From NCBI GenBank assembly GCA_033239005.1, contig BSQZ01000081.1, positions 577,209-641,208 on the forward strand: 64,000 nucleotides of DNA, written 5' to 3'. The DNA comes from Lamellibrachia satsuma (Eukaryota > Annelida > Polychaeta > Sabellida > Siboglinidae). The notes under the pieces are model-generated. The model did no database searches and was not told the DNA's origin. It saw only the letters and a program-made list of their open reading frames with translations. Shown in pieces: positions 11,985-24,957 of the stretch (positions are counted from its first letter, which is position 1; each line of letters begins with the position of its first letter). Both the position numbers and the translations under genes were made by a program.

Positions 11985-12160
11985 CTTCATCCATCACGAT
12001 CTCTCCCACTCCCGGATGTTCACCACTGTCCTTTCGAGATCTCTCTCAACGCTATCCCTCCATCTTAATTTAGGTCTTCCAATTTTCCTTCTACTACCCT
12101 CTTCTGTTGTCCATGCTCACTTTGTCTATCTATCCTGACTCATTCTCCTAAATTGAACAC
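11985..12160 (-). mobile_element. LINE C-terminal tail fragment
   Basis: The minus strand encodes TTEEGSRRKIGRPKLRWRDS followed by VERDLERTVVNIREWER, the basic C-terminal tail of endonuclease/RT-type LINEs. It may belong to the same family as the endonuclease fragment at 19.4-20.4 kb on the opposite strand. It abuts the end of the minisatellite. Confidence 0.65.
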
Positions 12161-12164
12161 GTAC

Positions 12165-12429
12165 CTTGCGATGGTTTAATGCATAAGTATACAACGCAAA
12201 GAATCTCCATGCACAGCTCTCATTGGCGTTGTTACACCGCCTGCTTCGTTTAAAGAATCGTAGGCAGCAAAAACGTGCCTGTTTGCATAGGCGGATCAAG
12301 ACCCTGAAAAGGGGGTGCCCGATTTCTCAAAAAGGCATGGAGGACTTCTAGTTATAAAATTTTCTGCGCACGCACGCATGTAGTAGACAGATCCCTTACA
12401 ATATACGGCACCACTACTACTTTAGTACT
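12165..12429. other. Unassigned DNA
   Basis: Nothing coding was seen. The phrase ggcggatcaagaccctgaaa followed by agggggtgccc near 12,290 resembles an end common in animal MITEs, but no partner end was found. Confidence 0.3.
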
Positions 12430-12689
12430 GCTACTTTAGTACTACTGCCATCCACAAGGTGGCGCCACCACATAGATGAAGGAGGCCTGTGTCAACCACC
12501 AGCGCCACCTATAGGATAACTTAAGAACTATAATTAAAGTTTTTTTTCCGCAAGGGGCGCAACCGTTGGTGTTTGCCACCACGAGCGCCTTTTAGCGGAT
12601 ATTTTTTTAAACTATTGATACATCTAGAATTCGCAAGGTGGCGCCAAAAAATTTTCAAATAAAATTATATCACATGCAGGTAGTAGAGT

Positions 12690-13620
12690 CAGTGGCTGTT
12701 TATATATGTGGCGGCCTATTTGACCTAGTCTTCCTTGCTTTGAACTGGGCACTTAGCTATGCAGAAAGGTTTCCACGCTATGCAAATACTGCTTTTAGTT
12801 GCATTTTTGTCGCTTTTAGCCGTCTATAAAACCATGCAAAAATGCTTCTACGCTATCTATGTATCATTTTGTACGCATTTTGTCGCATTTAACCGGGCAT
12901 TTAACAATGCAGAAACGCTTCCACGCTATGAATATACTGTTTTTTTGTGTATTTTTTGTGTACTTAGCCGGGTACAAAAATAAGCAGAAAACTACATTAC
13001 AAACGTGAACCGCTTCTTTTTATGTTAAAAGCTTTCTGAAGAGGCATCTTCTAAGGCATAATATTTTGTAAAACAGCGCCCATATTGACGAAAAATACAC
13101 TGAATGTGGAATGCGTCGCTTGTCGCCACTTCCATTTGCGGATGCACAAAGTGGCCACTGTATGACTTCCGGGTGAGTAGAGCCTTCTAGAACGAATGGA
13201 AATGCCCAGCATTTTCTAGAAACCAACGCGTGCATCCGGTTGCGCAAGACTACGACAATGTATCAGTGTGCACACACCATGTGTTGAAGCCATAACACCA
13301 GCCCCTGTTTTAGTATTCGTGTTTGGCTGGTAGATTCGTTGTTTCAAAAACGATGTTACACGCCTTGGTAAGTACCGCTTTTAGCTCTGCATATGTCTTA
13401 TTTACCTATGCAGAAACACTTAAACGCTATATAAGTATCGCTTGTATATGTATTTGTTGCATTTGACTGTCATTTTATTTAATATTTCAGCTTCCTTTAA
13501 TACTATTTGTTGCATATAACCGGGTATATAACTATGCAGAAACACTTCCACGCTAAGTACGTACTGCTTTTAAATGCATTTTATTGCATTTAGCCGGGTT
13601 TAAAACTTCCAGTTGCGCTT
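12690..13620. repeat. Diverged tandem repeats, ~66-70 bp unit
   Basis: Words such as atgcagaaacgcttccacgc, atactgcttttagttgcatt and atttaaccgggcat recur five or six times, with an unrelated interval at 13,000-13,370. The same family is inverted at 20,410-20,640. Confidence 0.75.
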
Positions 13621-13629
13621 CCAAACATT

Positions 13630-13985
13630 GTCTAATAACTTGACCTGTGTCCCTCCAAGCAGCACCCCTAACGACCCTACATATAAGTTGTAACGTCCCT
13701 AGCGATTAATGTTGACCTGTATTCTCCCAAGTAGGGCCACTAGCTTTCGAATACGTATTAACTAAATATGCATTCTTCCCAAGTAGTGCCTTTACCTACC
13801 GAATATGCAATAACTTTTCCCGCATTCTTCCCAAGTTGTGCCTCTATCGTCCGTATTGTAATAGTTTGGCCTATTTTCCTTCCAAACAGTGTTCCTATAA
13901 TCTGTATATGTATTATATTATCCTAATTTCTTTCAAGCAGCACACTTAACGAGCCTATGTGTTAGTTGTAATACCTCTAAGTTTA
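13630..13985. repeat. ~62-bp satellite, left-arm copies
   Basis: The repeated core is ttcccaagtagtgcctctag followed by cgaccgaatatgcaataactt. Additional copies lie at 14,390-14,470 and 15,520-15,680, with inverted copies at 17,440-17,545 and 19,060-19,400, marking both arms of the palindrome. Confidence 0.8.
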
Positions 13986-14101
13986 ACTTTTTTTATTATT
14001 TTCTTTAAAGGGTGACATTTTTGTAGCATTTGAAGCGGTGAAGTACCAAGGTAGCGAAGTAGCAAGGTAACGAAGTAGCGAAACAAAGAAACAGTGCTTC
14101 A

Positions 14102-14356
14102 ACTCACAAACGTACATACCTACATACACACATACATGCATACTTACATAGATTCCTTCAAGCATACATACACATATATAGATATAAATATACACGCATA
14201 CCTATACATCTACTACTTACCTACCTACCTACCAACCTACCTACCTATATACATACCTACATACATACCTACATACATACATGCATACGTACACACATAC
14301 ATACTTACGTACGTACGTACGTACGTACGTACATACATACATACATACATACATAA
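14102..14356. repeat. (TACA)n microsatellite with TACG and TACC variants
   Basis: Imperfect tetranucleotide array; reading frames through it (YIHT repeats) are spurious. It interrupts the left palindrome arm only. Confidence 0.95.
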
Positions 14357-14499
14357 ATTCATCTTTATTCCTTACAAGCAGCGTCCTGGCGAGTATGAAT
14401 GTAATAGCTGGACCCGTATTTTTTCTAAGTAGCGCCATTACCGACCGAATATGCAATGACTTCACCTGTGTAATCATACCAAGAAGAGTCATCATTGCA

Positions 14500-15302
14500 A
14501 CACGTTGTTTATATATGCCGTATGAGTAGCCATTCACATCTGGTAGTGACCACATAGGTGAGTTCGTTATGATCTTCAAAACGTCAAAATTGTAGCGCAT
14601 GGTCGTCCTACCAAGTAAAGACGGCAACGTAGTGAAATTCTTTACCACCAAGTCTCCGTGTTGGCCTTCTATCCGCACACTTCTCAAAAGAGCGACGACG
14701 GTGTCTCCGACGACACGTGATTCCACGACGTTTGTGTAAGCGTAGAGCGAGTAAAACCCCTGTGCCATGCAACGGAGTCTGCTTCATGAACGAAGGTAAA
14801 CACTTCTTGAGCAGAATCGCCATCTAACTGGGCATCGCGTTTCGATCTAACCATGTACGGCTTGTTGCGAAACCTTAGTATGGTTCCCATGGAACTCTCT
14901 CAGTTTCCCGTGTACAGTACTTGAAATACCAGTCGTGAATATGGTATTCGGTGTTATTTATACAGTCACTTTTTGAGTAATGTCGCTCTAGCTCAATTTC
15001 ACTGTTTTCTCCTCCATCATATTCACCAGTGTGTTGTTGATCACCCGGATCAGTTTAATGGTTCCGTCGTAATAACCGGTTTCGATCCAACACTGTGCGG
15101 TAATATCGTAAGCGTCGGTTCTCGCTTTCTGACGGTGTACCAACTCTGCGGGAATTGAATTTCCACCAATCCGCATTCCCATTGACGGGACAGATTTATG
15201 CGTTGCGGTAAGGCTGTTACGTAGTGAGTCAATGTATTGTCGGGATGCAATTCCATAGACGCACTGCTATGCAAAGTCAGATTTTTCAGACGATTTCGTC
15301 AT
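14500..15302 (-). pseudogene. Polinton penton (minor capsid)-like pseudogene, left copy
   Basis: The minus strand from ATG at 15,302 encodes, after an early frame slip, SMELHPDNTLTHYVTALP and LSRQWECGLVEIQFPQSW, the conserved N-terminus of a structural protein found next to Polinton/Maverick genes in many invertebrates, identified in the literature as the single-jelly-roll minor capsid (penton) protein. Further on, YSLYAYTNVVESRVVGDTVV followed by ALLRSVRIEG matches its conserved core (Y.Y.D.VE...VGD...LLR in the family). Frames change at least three times (near 15,275, 15,130 and 14,760), so no full protein can be made. An inverted second copy lies at 17,805-19,035. Identification rests on remembered family motifs; a profile search would settle it. 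Confidence 0.65.
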
Positions 15303-15519
15303 TGCGTTTAATCGACGGATTAGATAACAAGTAACCGAAAGAACTACTCACCAGTGCCTTCCAAAAATTGGAGTTACTTCTGTCAGGTTGTAGATACTGA
15401 CCACTACGGCGGTGTACAGAACGACCACTTGACAGAAGAAGATTTCCGAACGTTTGCTGTTACTTTACCGTATCTTCGAGACGTGTGTTTTCGAAGCACG
15501 CATTTGGTGAATTGCGACC

Positions 15520-15680
15520 GAATATGCAATAACACCACCAAAATAGTGCCTCTAGCGACCGAATTTGCAATAACTTCACCCATATTCCTTCCAAGTAGAG
15601 CCTCTTGCGGCTAAATATTCAACAACGTCACCCATATTCCTTCCACGTAGTGCCTCTAGCGACCGAATAGACAATAACAT
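15520..15680. repeat. 62-bp satellite, three inner copies
   Basis: Three copies of the cctctagcgaccgaata / cacccatattccttcca type sit just upstream of the left penton-like gene; inverted relatives precede the right copy at 17,440-17,545. Confidence 0.75.
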
Positions 15681-15889
15681 AATAAAGTTTTAAAGCTTGA
15701 ACTTCGAGGCACCGCGACAACGAAGTAGCAACACGACTCACTAACTTTCAATACACAAACTTCCAACTTACAGAATTCCATGCACAGCTGTAAACAGTAA
15801 GTACACTCTAGCAAAACATTGTACATGCACGCCATCATCCATCCACCATTCAACCATCCATTCATCCACGCATCCATATATACAAACAG

Positions 15890-16790
15890 ACTTCCAACTC
15901 ACAAACTTCAATGCAACGAGACAACGAAGTAGCGAAACAACTTACAAACTTTCAACTTACAAACTTCCTCTCATCATCTTCCAACTTACAAACTTTATGT
16001 CACCAACGCACAAACTTCGAACCAACGAGACAACGAAATAGTGATACAACTCACAAATTTCAACTCACAAGCTTCGAGGCAACAAGAAAGCGAAGTAGCG
16101 AAACAGCAATGCAGTGAAGCAGCCAGTCAGCGAGCCATCGAGGAACCGAGGCAGCAAAGCAGCAAGGCAACGAAGTAGTGAGACAACGAGATAATGAAGT
16201 AGCGAGACAACGAGATAATGAAGTAGCGAGACAACGAGATAATGAAGTAGCGAGACAACGAGATAATGAAGTAGCGAGACAACGAGATAATGAAGTAGCG
16301 TGACCACGAGATAATGAAGTAGCGAGACAACGAGATAATGAAGTAGCGAGACAACGAGATAATGAAGTAGCGAGACAACGAGATAATGAAGTAGCGAGAC
16401 AACGAGATAATGAAGTAGCGAGACAACGAGATAATGAAGTAGCGAGACAACGAGATAATGAAGTAGCGAGACAACGAGATAATGAAGTAGCGAGACAACG
16501 AGATAATGAAGTAGCGAGACAACGAGATAATGAAGTAGCGAGACAACGAGATAATGAAGTAGTGAGACAACGAGATAATGAAGTAGCGAGACAACAAGAT
16601 AATGAAGTAGCGAGACAACGAAATAATGAAGTAGCGAGACAACTCAAAAACTTTCAAAACACAAACTTTCAACTTCCAAATTTCCAACCTACAGATTAAC
16701 AAACTTCCAACTTACAAACTTCCAACACATAAACATTCAATTTGCAAAGTTCCAACATACAAACTTCCCATATAGTCACAACATGTTTTG
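15890..16790. repeat. Short tandem words around the 24-bp array
   Basis: Words acaaacttccaactt and aacgagacaacgaagtagcg repeat irregularly at 15,690-16,160 and 16,640-16,790; a reverse-complement trace (gctacttcattgtctcgttg) lies at 17,383-17,402 in the other arm, suggesting that the 24-bp array grew from a word already in the ancestral arm. Confidence 0.7.
16161..16640. repeat. 24-bp tandem array, about 20 copies
   Basis: The unit is agcgagacaacgagataatg plus aagt, almost uniform, so amplification is recent. Since 24 is a multiple of three it leaves long open frames on the minus strand (up to ~195 codons) that are repeat artefacts. Confidence 0.97.
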
Positions 16791-16889
16791 CTCGGAAATC
16801 GACTCAGTCCAAATCATTTAACTAAAATCAGGTGTCAAAGGAAGGAACTGTGCGGCGGCCATCTTTTCGACGGCTCAATTCTGCATAGT

Positions 16890-17280
16890 CATGACACTTC
16901 CGGGAAGAATCAACGGGTACGGCTATGACAAACACGTGACTTCCGAAGTGACGTCCCTTTTATGCGGCATATGACGTCCTCTACCGGATGCTGAAATAAA
17001 GCGGTTAGGGTTATAGTGGCGTCCTCGAGTGGGAAAACTAGTTACAAAGTTACAAATATTCCATCTAGCGGATAGTGACCAAATTACTTTTACTCAGCAT
17101 TCAAGTAGTTTGGTAACTCTAATTAGTCTTTCCACACGAGGACGCCACTATAACCGTAACCGTTCCATTCATCATCCGGTAGAGTGCGTCATATGTCGCA
17201 TAAATGGGACGTTACTTCGGAAGTTACGTTGTTGTCATGGCCGTTCCCGTTGATCCTTCCCGGGAGTGTCATGCGTGCGT
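16890..17280. repeat. Near-central inverted repeat of the palindrome
   Basis: Arms of about 150 bp (16,890-17,045 and 17,128-17,280) are separated by about 80 bp. The centre reads actagttacaaagttac on one side and gtaactctaattagt on the other, so symmetry continues weakly inward. The arms carry ctcgaggacgcc-like and gttagggttatagtggcg words. Confidence 0.85.
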
Positions 17281-18358
17281 GAGTGAATATGTGCTTGCAT
17301 ATAAATGTTTTGCCAGAGTGTATTTGCTGTTTCCATGAATGCCTGCATTGAAGTCTTTAAGTTGGAACATTGTGAGTTGTTTTGCTACTTCATTGTCTCG
17401 TTGCCTCGAAGTTCGTCCGACGAAAGTTTATGTCACTGCCTATTCGGTCGATAGATGCACTACTTGGAAGGAATATGGGTGACGTTATTGAATTTTTGGT
17501 GGCTAGTGGCACTACTTGGAAAGTATATAGGTGGTGTTATTGCATTTCGGTCACAATTCACTGGATGCACGATTCGAAAACACACGTCACGAACATTCCG
17601 AAAGTAACAGCAAACGTTGGGTATTGCTTGGAAGCACATGTCGAAAATCGGTAGTCGTCTTCTTCTGTCAAGTGGTCGTTCTGTACACCTTCATAGTGGT
17701 CAGTATCTACAACCTACTTAAGGGCATCGACAACTCCATTTTGTGACCGGCACTGGTGAGCAGTTCTCTCGGTTACCTCTTATCTAATTCGTCGATGAAA
17801 CGCAATGGCGAAATCGTCTGAAAACAGTTTCTACCTGACCTTGCCTAGCAAGGCGTCGATGGAATTGCATCCCTACAATGTATTGACCCACTACGTAACA
17901 GCCTTACTGCAAAGCATAAATCTGTCCCGCCAATGGGAATTCGGATTGGTGGAAATTCAATTCCCGCATAGTTGGTACAACGTCAGAGACGAGGATGCTT
18001 GGTTCGGCCTCGAGATATTACAGCACAGTGTTGGATAGAAACCGGTTATTATGACGCAATCAATAAACTGATCCGGGTGATCAACAATACACTTGCGGAT
18101 ATGATGGTGGAAAAAAAAGTGAAACTGAGCTACAGCGACGTTACTCAAAATTAACGTATACATGACACCGAATACCGTATTCACGAACGGTATTTCAAGT
18201 ACTGTACAAGCGAAACTGAGAGAGGGTTCCATGGATGCCATACTAGGGCTTCGCAAAAAGCCGTACATTGTTAGCTTCAAACGCGATGCCAATTAGATGA
18301 TGACCCTGCTCAAGAAGTGCTTACCTTCGTTCATGAAGCAGACTCCGTTGTATGTAAA

Positions 18359-18594
<236 letters not shown>

Positions 18595-18687
18595 CTAAGA
18601 GACGATACAGGCCATTACGTGCAATTCGAACGTGGTAGGACGAAAGTGTTGGCAAAGAGTTTCGACAACACTTGCACTACGTTCCAG

Positions 18688-18902
<215 letters not shown>

Positions 18903-19059
18903 TACATATAAGAGATTACGTGCAATTCGGAATCGCGCCAGGTGTTTTGAAGATCATAACGAACTCACCTATGTGGTCACTACCAGAAGTGAATGACCAC
19001 TCATACGGCATAAATAAACAACGTGATGGCTCTTCTTGGTATGATTATATAGGTGAAGT

Positions 19060-19162
19060 TATTGCATAATTGGTCGGTACAGGCGCTACTTGGAAGGAAT
19101 GTAGCTAAAGTTATTGCATACTCGGTCGGTAGAGGCTCTACGTGGAAGAAATACGGGTCAAG

Positions 19163-19253
<91 letters not shown>

Positions 19254-19400
19254 CTATATTGCTTGGAAGGGAAGCAGGTCTAACTATTATATACATACTC
19301 ACTAGGGGCGTTACTTGGAAGGAATGTATGCAAAATCATCGTATATTTGGTCGCTAGAGGCGCTATATGGAAATAATGTAGGTGAAGTTATGTATGTAGA
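19060..19400. repeat. 62-bp satellite (inverted copies) with (TA)n
   Basis: Copies of ttggtcggtacaggcgctac / ttggaaggaatgtaggtgaag, the reverse complement of the left-arm satellite, are interrupted by (TA)n at 19,166-19,250. Confidence 0.8.
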
Positions 19401-19419
19401 TATATGTGTGTTAAGTCTG

Positions 19420-20405
19420 TGTACGGGCCATAGCGGGAAGGATGGAGGCAGAGAAAGAAGAGTTCAATGATGGGATTGGTGGAGCTGGAGGTGATGTTTT
19501 GTATTGCGGTAGACTTCAATGCACATGTTGGAATAGTGGAACCAGGCGAAGAGGAGAGTTTTGGCAGATATGGATGGGGAGCGAGGAATAGAGAGAGTCG
19601 AGCTGTGGTGGTTAGTGGCGAGAAATGGGTTAGCATTGGCTAGCTCTTTCTTCCAAAAGCGAGAGAGCCACAATATCACATACAAGAGTGGAGAGCAAAA
19701 TACAGAATTAGATAAGTTGATATGTCCGGAAGCAGCAGCTGTGGAAGATTAAGGATTGTAAAGCTGTGGCTGGAGAGCATGTCACGACACAGCACAAGTC
19801 TTTGGTGTTGTTGTGCGTATGCAGTAGAAGTAACAAACTAAGACTGTGGGCCGCAGGACTATTAAGTGGTGGAGGGGCAAAGACGACGTCGCTGTTGAAT
19901 ACAAGGAGCGGGTGACGGTTAAGTATGAAGAGCTCAATGAAGAAGTTGATGGTTTGGAGGACGAATGGAAAAAAGTACAAAGAAGCCTTTGTGTGAGTTG
20001 CAGAGGAGCTATGTGGAAGAACACCGGTAAATGGCGGAGTGTCAAAGAGTAGTAACCAAGAATGGTGGACAAGCGACGTTGCAGAGGGAGCATGTGAAAA
20101 GAAGCCTGGAAAGAAATAGAAAAGATCATGGAGAGAGGAAATCAACTGGATGCAAGGATGATACACACATACGAGCAGAAGAAGAAAGCGGCAAAGACAA
20201 CTGTTGATAAGACGAAAAGAGATATGGAAGTAGATGTATATAGCAAGCTAGATGAGGATGGTGGAAAAAAGATAATATACAAAATGGCCAGAGTCAGGGT
20301 TGAGAAAAGTAAGGACGTGAAGTGTGAGACGGTGATCAAGGATCGATATGGGAAGTTATTGACAGAACAAGGCAGTACTAAAGGTCTGGGAAAACTACTT
20401 CGACA
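19420..20405 (+). mobile_element. LINE endonuclease-to-RT fragment
   Basis: The plus strand has VDFNAHVGIVEPGEEESFGR followed by YGWGARNRESRA, the AP-endonuclease region typical of 'craniofacial development protein 2-like' LINE proteins, then KARESHNITYKSGEQN in a second frame, then GRRTIKWWRGKDD and WKKVQRSL, and finally the linker before the RT with DVYSKLDEDGGKKIIYKMAR and VIKDRYGKLLTEQ. It stops before any RT catalytic motif. Several stops and frame changes make it dead. It sits only in the right arm of the palindrome, so it inserted after the arms formed or was lost from the left. Confidence 0.75.
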
Positions 20406-20409
20406 AAAT

Positions 20410-20640
20410 GCAAATAAAAGCAGTATTTACATAGTGGTGAGGCGTTTCTGCATAGTTAAATACCCGGATAAGATAAATTAAATACGAATAGAAGAGCTAT
20501 TTACATAGTGCGGAAGCATTTCTGCATAGTTAAATACGACACAAGCACATCTAAAGCTAGTATTTACATAGGGCAGAAGCGTTTCTGCATGGTTTTATAT
20601 CCGGTTAAATTCAACAAAATTAAAGCGGGCAAAAACGGTA
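20410..20640. repeat. Inverted copies of the 66-70-bp repeat
   Basis: Three copies of agtatttacatagnncagaagcgtttctgcat, the reverse complement of the 12,690-13,620 family. They mark the outer part of the right palindrome arm, followed at 20,700 by the ggtggcgccacc block. Confidence 0.75.
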
Positions 20641-20783
20641 ATAATAGTTATTATGTTATCCGATTGTTGGTGCTGGGTGTTGCCGCTAGCTGTAGTTACA
20701 TATACGGTGGCGCCACCTTGCGGTTGGCGGCAGTACAATGGTAGCGGCAAGCGGCGCCGTATATTGTATGAGACCTGTCTACT

Positions 20784-20784
20784 A

Positions 20785-20828
<44 letters not shown>

Positions 20829-20829
20829 C
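20784..20829. repeat. (ACGC)n microsatellite
   Basis: Eleven perfect tetramers just outside the right end of the palindrome. Confidence 0.95.
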
Positions 20830-21086
20830 AGTAGCCTCATCAGACATACTGCACCAAAGCTGCTACACAATTCGTCTTCACAACAACATCGTTAGGCATC
20901 GTCGATAGGCCCCACTACATACCATGTGTACATTGTCGTCAAGGCAGAATTATTAATTATGTGTATGTTTATCGTGACTAGTGGGCGACATTGTTTTAAT
21001 TCAACGGGTGCACGGCGTCAGGTGATGTTACGGTGTTCATCACAAAACGTCATCAAATTATGCATGTCTATTGTCAACTATTTTAG

Positions 21087-21139
<53 letters not shown>

Positions 21140-21265
21140 TACATACGAACATGAATTGCGTGTGTTTATAGCATATTCATCAGGTTCCTAGTCGGCTCCA
21201 AAAATGTACATTTTCAGCGAGCGAGTAGCTTGCCCAAGTACTATGACAAACTGAAAGAATGGGCG
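20830..21265. other. Unassigned DNA with (TA)n at 21,089-21,135
   Basis: No coding pattern was seen. Confidence 0.5.
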
Positions 21266-21269
21266 AAAG

Positions 21270-21495
21270 CCATGCTTTCACCATCGCATGCTTTCACCAT
21301 CGCATGCTTTCACCATCGCATGCTTTCACCATCGCATGCTTTCACCATCGCATGCTTTCACCACCGCATGCTTTCACCATCGCATGCTTTCACCATCGCA
21401 TGCTTTCACCATCGCATGCTTTCACCATAGCATGCTTTCACCATAGCATGCTTTCACCATCGCATGCATTCACCATCGCATGCTTTCACCATCGC
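21270..21495. repeat. 16-bp tandem array, about 14 copies
   Basis: The unit is catgctttcaccatcg; most copies are identical, two carry a tag variant. 16 is not a multiple of three, so one peptide repeat appears in all frames and no gene is implied. Confidence 0.97.
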
Positions 21496-21599
21496 GCACA
21501 TCTTTCAGAATACCAAACTTTTCATGACATATATTCACATGTTTTGTTTGATAAACTGCAGACCTCGACAGGATTGTTGAAATAAAACACATTCCGCAT

Positions 21600-21703
21600 G
21601 TCGGACGTGATCTTCTGCTCCTCTGGGCGTTATCGTTATGGGTCAACAGATGCGTCTCCTGAACCACATCGCCCTGATTCTCATCTTCCGACGCCACCAT
21701 GTT
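21600..21703 (-). other. Possible first coding exon (low confidence)
   Basis: On the minus strand ATG at 21,701-21,699 in a good context (gcgaacATGGtg) opens MVASEDENQGDVVQETHLLT and continues acidic then basic (HNDNAQRSRRSRP) until the 16-bp array. The upstream DNA is locally GC-rich, as for a 5' UTR. No further exon was found and no family is recognised. Confidence 0.2.
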
Positions 21704-21839
21704 CGCGAGGAAAGCCACTTTCCGTCCGACCGTTCAAATGGCGCACATCAAGGCACTCGAAAAGAGCACGGCCAAGTAAGACGTCTTTTTAGACGTCTAA
21801 TAACGGTCAAAGCCTTTTATACGTCATTATTATAAGTAT

Positions 21840-22695
21840 TTTAGGCATTTTTGTCAAACAATTTCAACATATTTCAACATATCTTGCAATTATTACAAGC
21901 GACCCATTTATGAAAACTGCAATTCCTATTTGAACTTGTATATTCATATTATGTTATTAATTAAGGAAATGTTGTAAACATGACCTAATGGACTAATGAC
22001 ACTGGATTTATCACTATGAAAATTTCATTCCACTCAGTCATACAAATACCAGTAATTTTGTGAATTATCACTGACATGTTGCCAGCTTTCTCAAGGGGCG
22101 ACGCGTGTTGTGAAAGCTGACATGATGTTGGTGAAACTTGGAAAATTCTGGAATATTCAGATCATTCTGTGAGTAGAATAACTTATCTCTGTAGTAGGGT
22201 GCTTTTCCCAAAAAGGCGAACATATTACATATCACTGACACCTGGCACAGGTTTTGTTCTCTGAAAATGTTCCATGCCCTCTAAAAAAAACAAGTATATT
22301 TTGGCGAAACTATTTTTTTCTAAGAAAATGTTACCTTTAAATACAATATGGCCACCAACATAGCAATCCGATCATGCCCGTTTTCTAACTAGGTTGAAAC
22401 TTTGGGGGTCCTAATTATCTACCAAGAAAATGTGTTAACCCCGTCGAGTTGTCACGTTAACAACAAAAACACAGCAAATTTTAATCGGTATTTAAAGTAT
22501 TTACCTTCTGTGACCTTGAATATGCGCAACGGAGGAAGTTCGCTACTTTACTGCGCATTTCAAACGCTGCACTAGAAAAATAACTAAAATTAGTCTCACA
22601 ACAAAGTGTTTAACAAGATATCTTACAATTATTACAAGCGATCCACTTGTGTAAACCATACTATATGTGCATGTACTCAGGACACTTGAATTATC
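21840..22695. other. Unassigned AT-rich DNA
   Basis: No gene or repeat structure seen, apart from one word (aagatatcttacaattattac near 22,615) that echoes 21,880-21,900. Confidence 0.5.
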
Positions 22696-22696
22696 G

Positions 22697-23076
<380 letters not shown>

Positions 23077-23118
23077 TATATCCCCCTTTCCAATTAAGTA
23101 ATTGTTTTTTGTATTTAC

Positions 23119-23216
23119 CTTCTACGATATTGCACGATGCCATCTGGCCATATGCAACCTTTGCCCTATTCTGGCCCTTCATATTAAACTCATTTTGGAG
23201 TGAAGGGCTCATCAAC
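23119..23216 (-). CDS. Exon-like fragment, possibly DUF4806-type
   Basis: On the minus strand an acceptor (attcaacag) precedes LMSPSLQNEFNMKGQNRAKV and AYGQMASCNIVE, closed by a donor gaag|gtaaat. The pattern hhSPxLxxxhNhxGxxxKxAFxxh resembles the DUF4806 domain found in many invertebrate orphan and transposon-derived proteins. No neighbouring exons were identified, so it may be an isolated relic. Confidence 0.25.
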
Positions 23217-23219
23217 CTG

Positions 23220-23690
23220 TTGAATACTCATGATGGGTCAGTAGAATTTTCATCTGATGTTGCATAACATTTTGTCATATAAAAATAAATGTTTATTTCA
23301 GAAAAAAAGTCCATATATACATATGTACGTAAAATACAAGTACAAATACAAATAAAACATCTTTATATACACACGCGTACAACTGATTAATCCAGTCATT
23401 ATTAGTAGAATAAATAAATATTTGTATACGTCATACGTGAAAAGCATACTTGTGATTAATCCAATTATTAATCACTGTGTTACTATGAAATAGAGGTGTA
23501 TAATATTAATGTTCTTGTATATAATATACAATGTTTACAAACTATTATATATGCTGATAAATACAAATTTATATGTACCTCATCATCACATTCTTTACTG
23601 TATTTTGAATATCAGTCCCTCCTATTCTGGTGCAGCAGGTAATCTTAGAAAACTAAGAATAAAAACAGCATTAATGTTATTATTAATTTT
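23220..23690. other. Unassigned AT-rich DNA
   Basis: Nothing recognised. Confidence 0.5.
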
Positions 23691-23692
23691 AC

Positions 23693-23840
23693 GTGAGGGC
23701 TATTCCAAAATATATATATTTGATATGGAGGAGTGGCATGAGTGTTCATAAAGGCAAGTGTAGGGATTAGAAAAATGATTATGGGTGGTGGAGGTTCTGA
23801 AAAAGTGCCTCGGCCACATATTTATTTTGGAATAGCTCTG
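23693..23840. mobile_element. Short MITE, ~148 bp
   Basis: The left end gagggctattccaaaatata and the right end tttattttggaatagctctg are inverted copies over about 20 bases with few mismatches. Ends of this GGGCTATTCCAAAATA type are common among animal MITEs. No convincing target-site duplication was seen. Confidence 0.55.
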
Positions 23841-23844
23841 AGAA

Positions 23845-24135
23845 TAGATGCAGTCAGCCACCTTTACCAATATATGAATTTTCAAGAATACTAGAATGTG
23901 TAAAGAATTCCGACCGAGCTCGGATAAGCCACCGAAACTAAACAATTAATTGTCCAATGATTATTGTATGTTAAATTTAAATCAAGTTCAGTCTGCTCCG
24001 ATTTCCCGCTAGGAAAGATTCTTCAAATCAGTATTATCGTTCACGCATTCTATGAACTGTACATACATTTAAAAAGCAGATGTACACTATTAATATATAC
24101 CTAGGGTGAGTTTCAAAGGGCGATCAATTAAGTGA
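23845..24135. other. Unassigned DNA
   Basis: Nothing recognised. Confidence 0.5.
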
Positions 24136-24139
24136 TGAA

Positions 24140-24415
24140 AATAAGCCAGATCCAAACCAGTGCCCCTACAACGAAGTTGTCGCGCGAACTGACTGAGCTA
24201 CTGGTCTGGCTTGATTAATACCAGTCCCCTTATCCATCACTCTCCACGTCCACGTACATCTCAGGCAATATCGTGTTGGCTTTCCGGGCCAGATTAGCCT
24301 GCATAAGTAAACTTCCGACCTCTTGAGGCCAAGTTGGGCCCGGGGCAGATATTGAGGTGACAACCCATTTATTATGTCCAAGGCCTGTTTCCGGTTTTTC
24401 AATCTACACAATCAA
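24140..24415 (-). mobile_element. tRNA-derived SINE (likely)
   Basis: On the minus strand gaccagtagctcagtcagtt followed by cgcgcgacaacttcg resembles a tRNA D-arm/A-box region and is followed by a B-box-like ggtttggatctgg about 45 bases from the A box. The frame reads PVAQSVRATT, the peptide typically seen when animal tRNA-SINE heads are translated. The body that follows upstream of the head in plus coordinates is unassigned. Confidence 0.5.
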
Positions 24416-24943
<528 letters not shown>

Positions 24944-24957
24944 AGATAGATAGATAT

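Noticed and set aside
16060..16702. Two ORFs of ~190 codons on the minus strand
   Set aside because: Both are the 24-bp array read in different frames; repeat artefacts.
24140..24215. Functional tRNA gene
   Set aside because: A- and B-box-like words are present but the B box is imperfect and I could not fold a matching acceptor stem; a SINE head is more likely.
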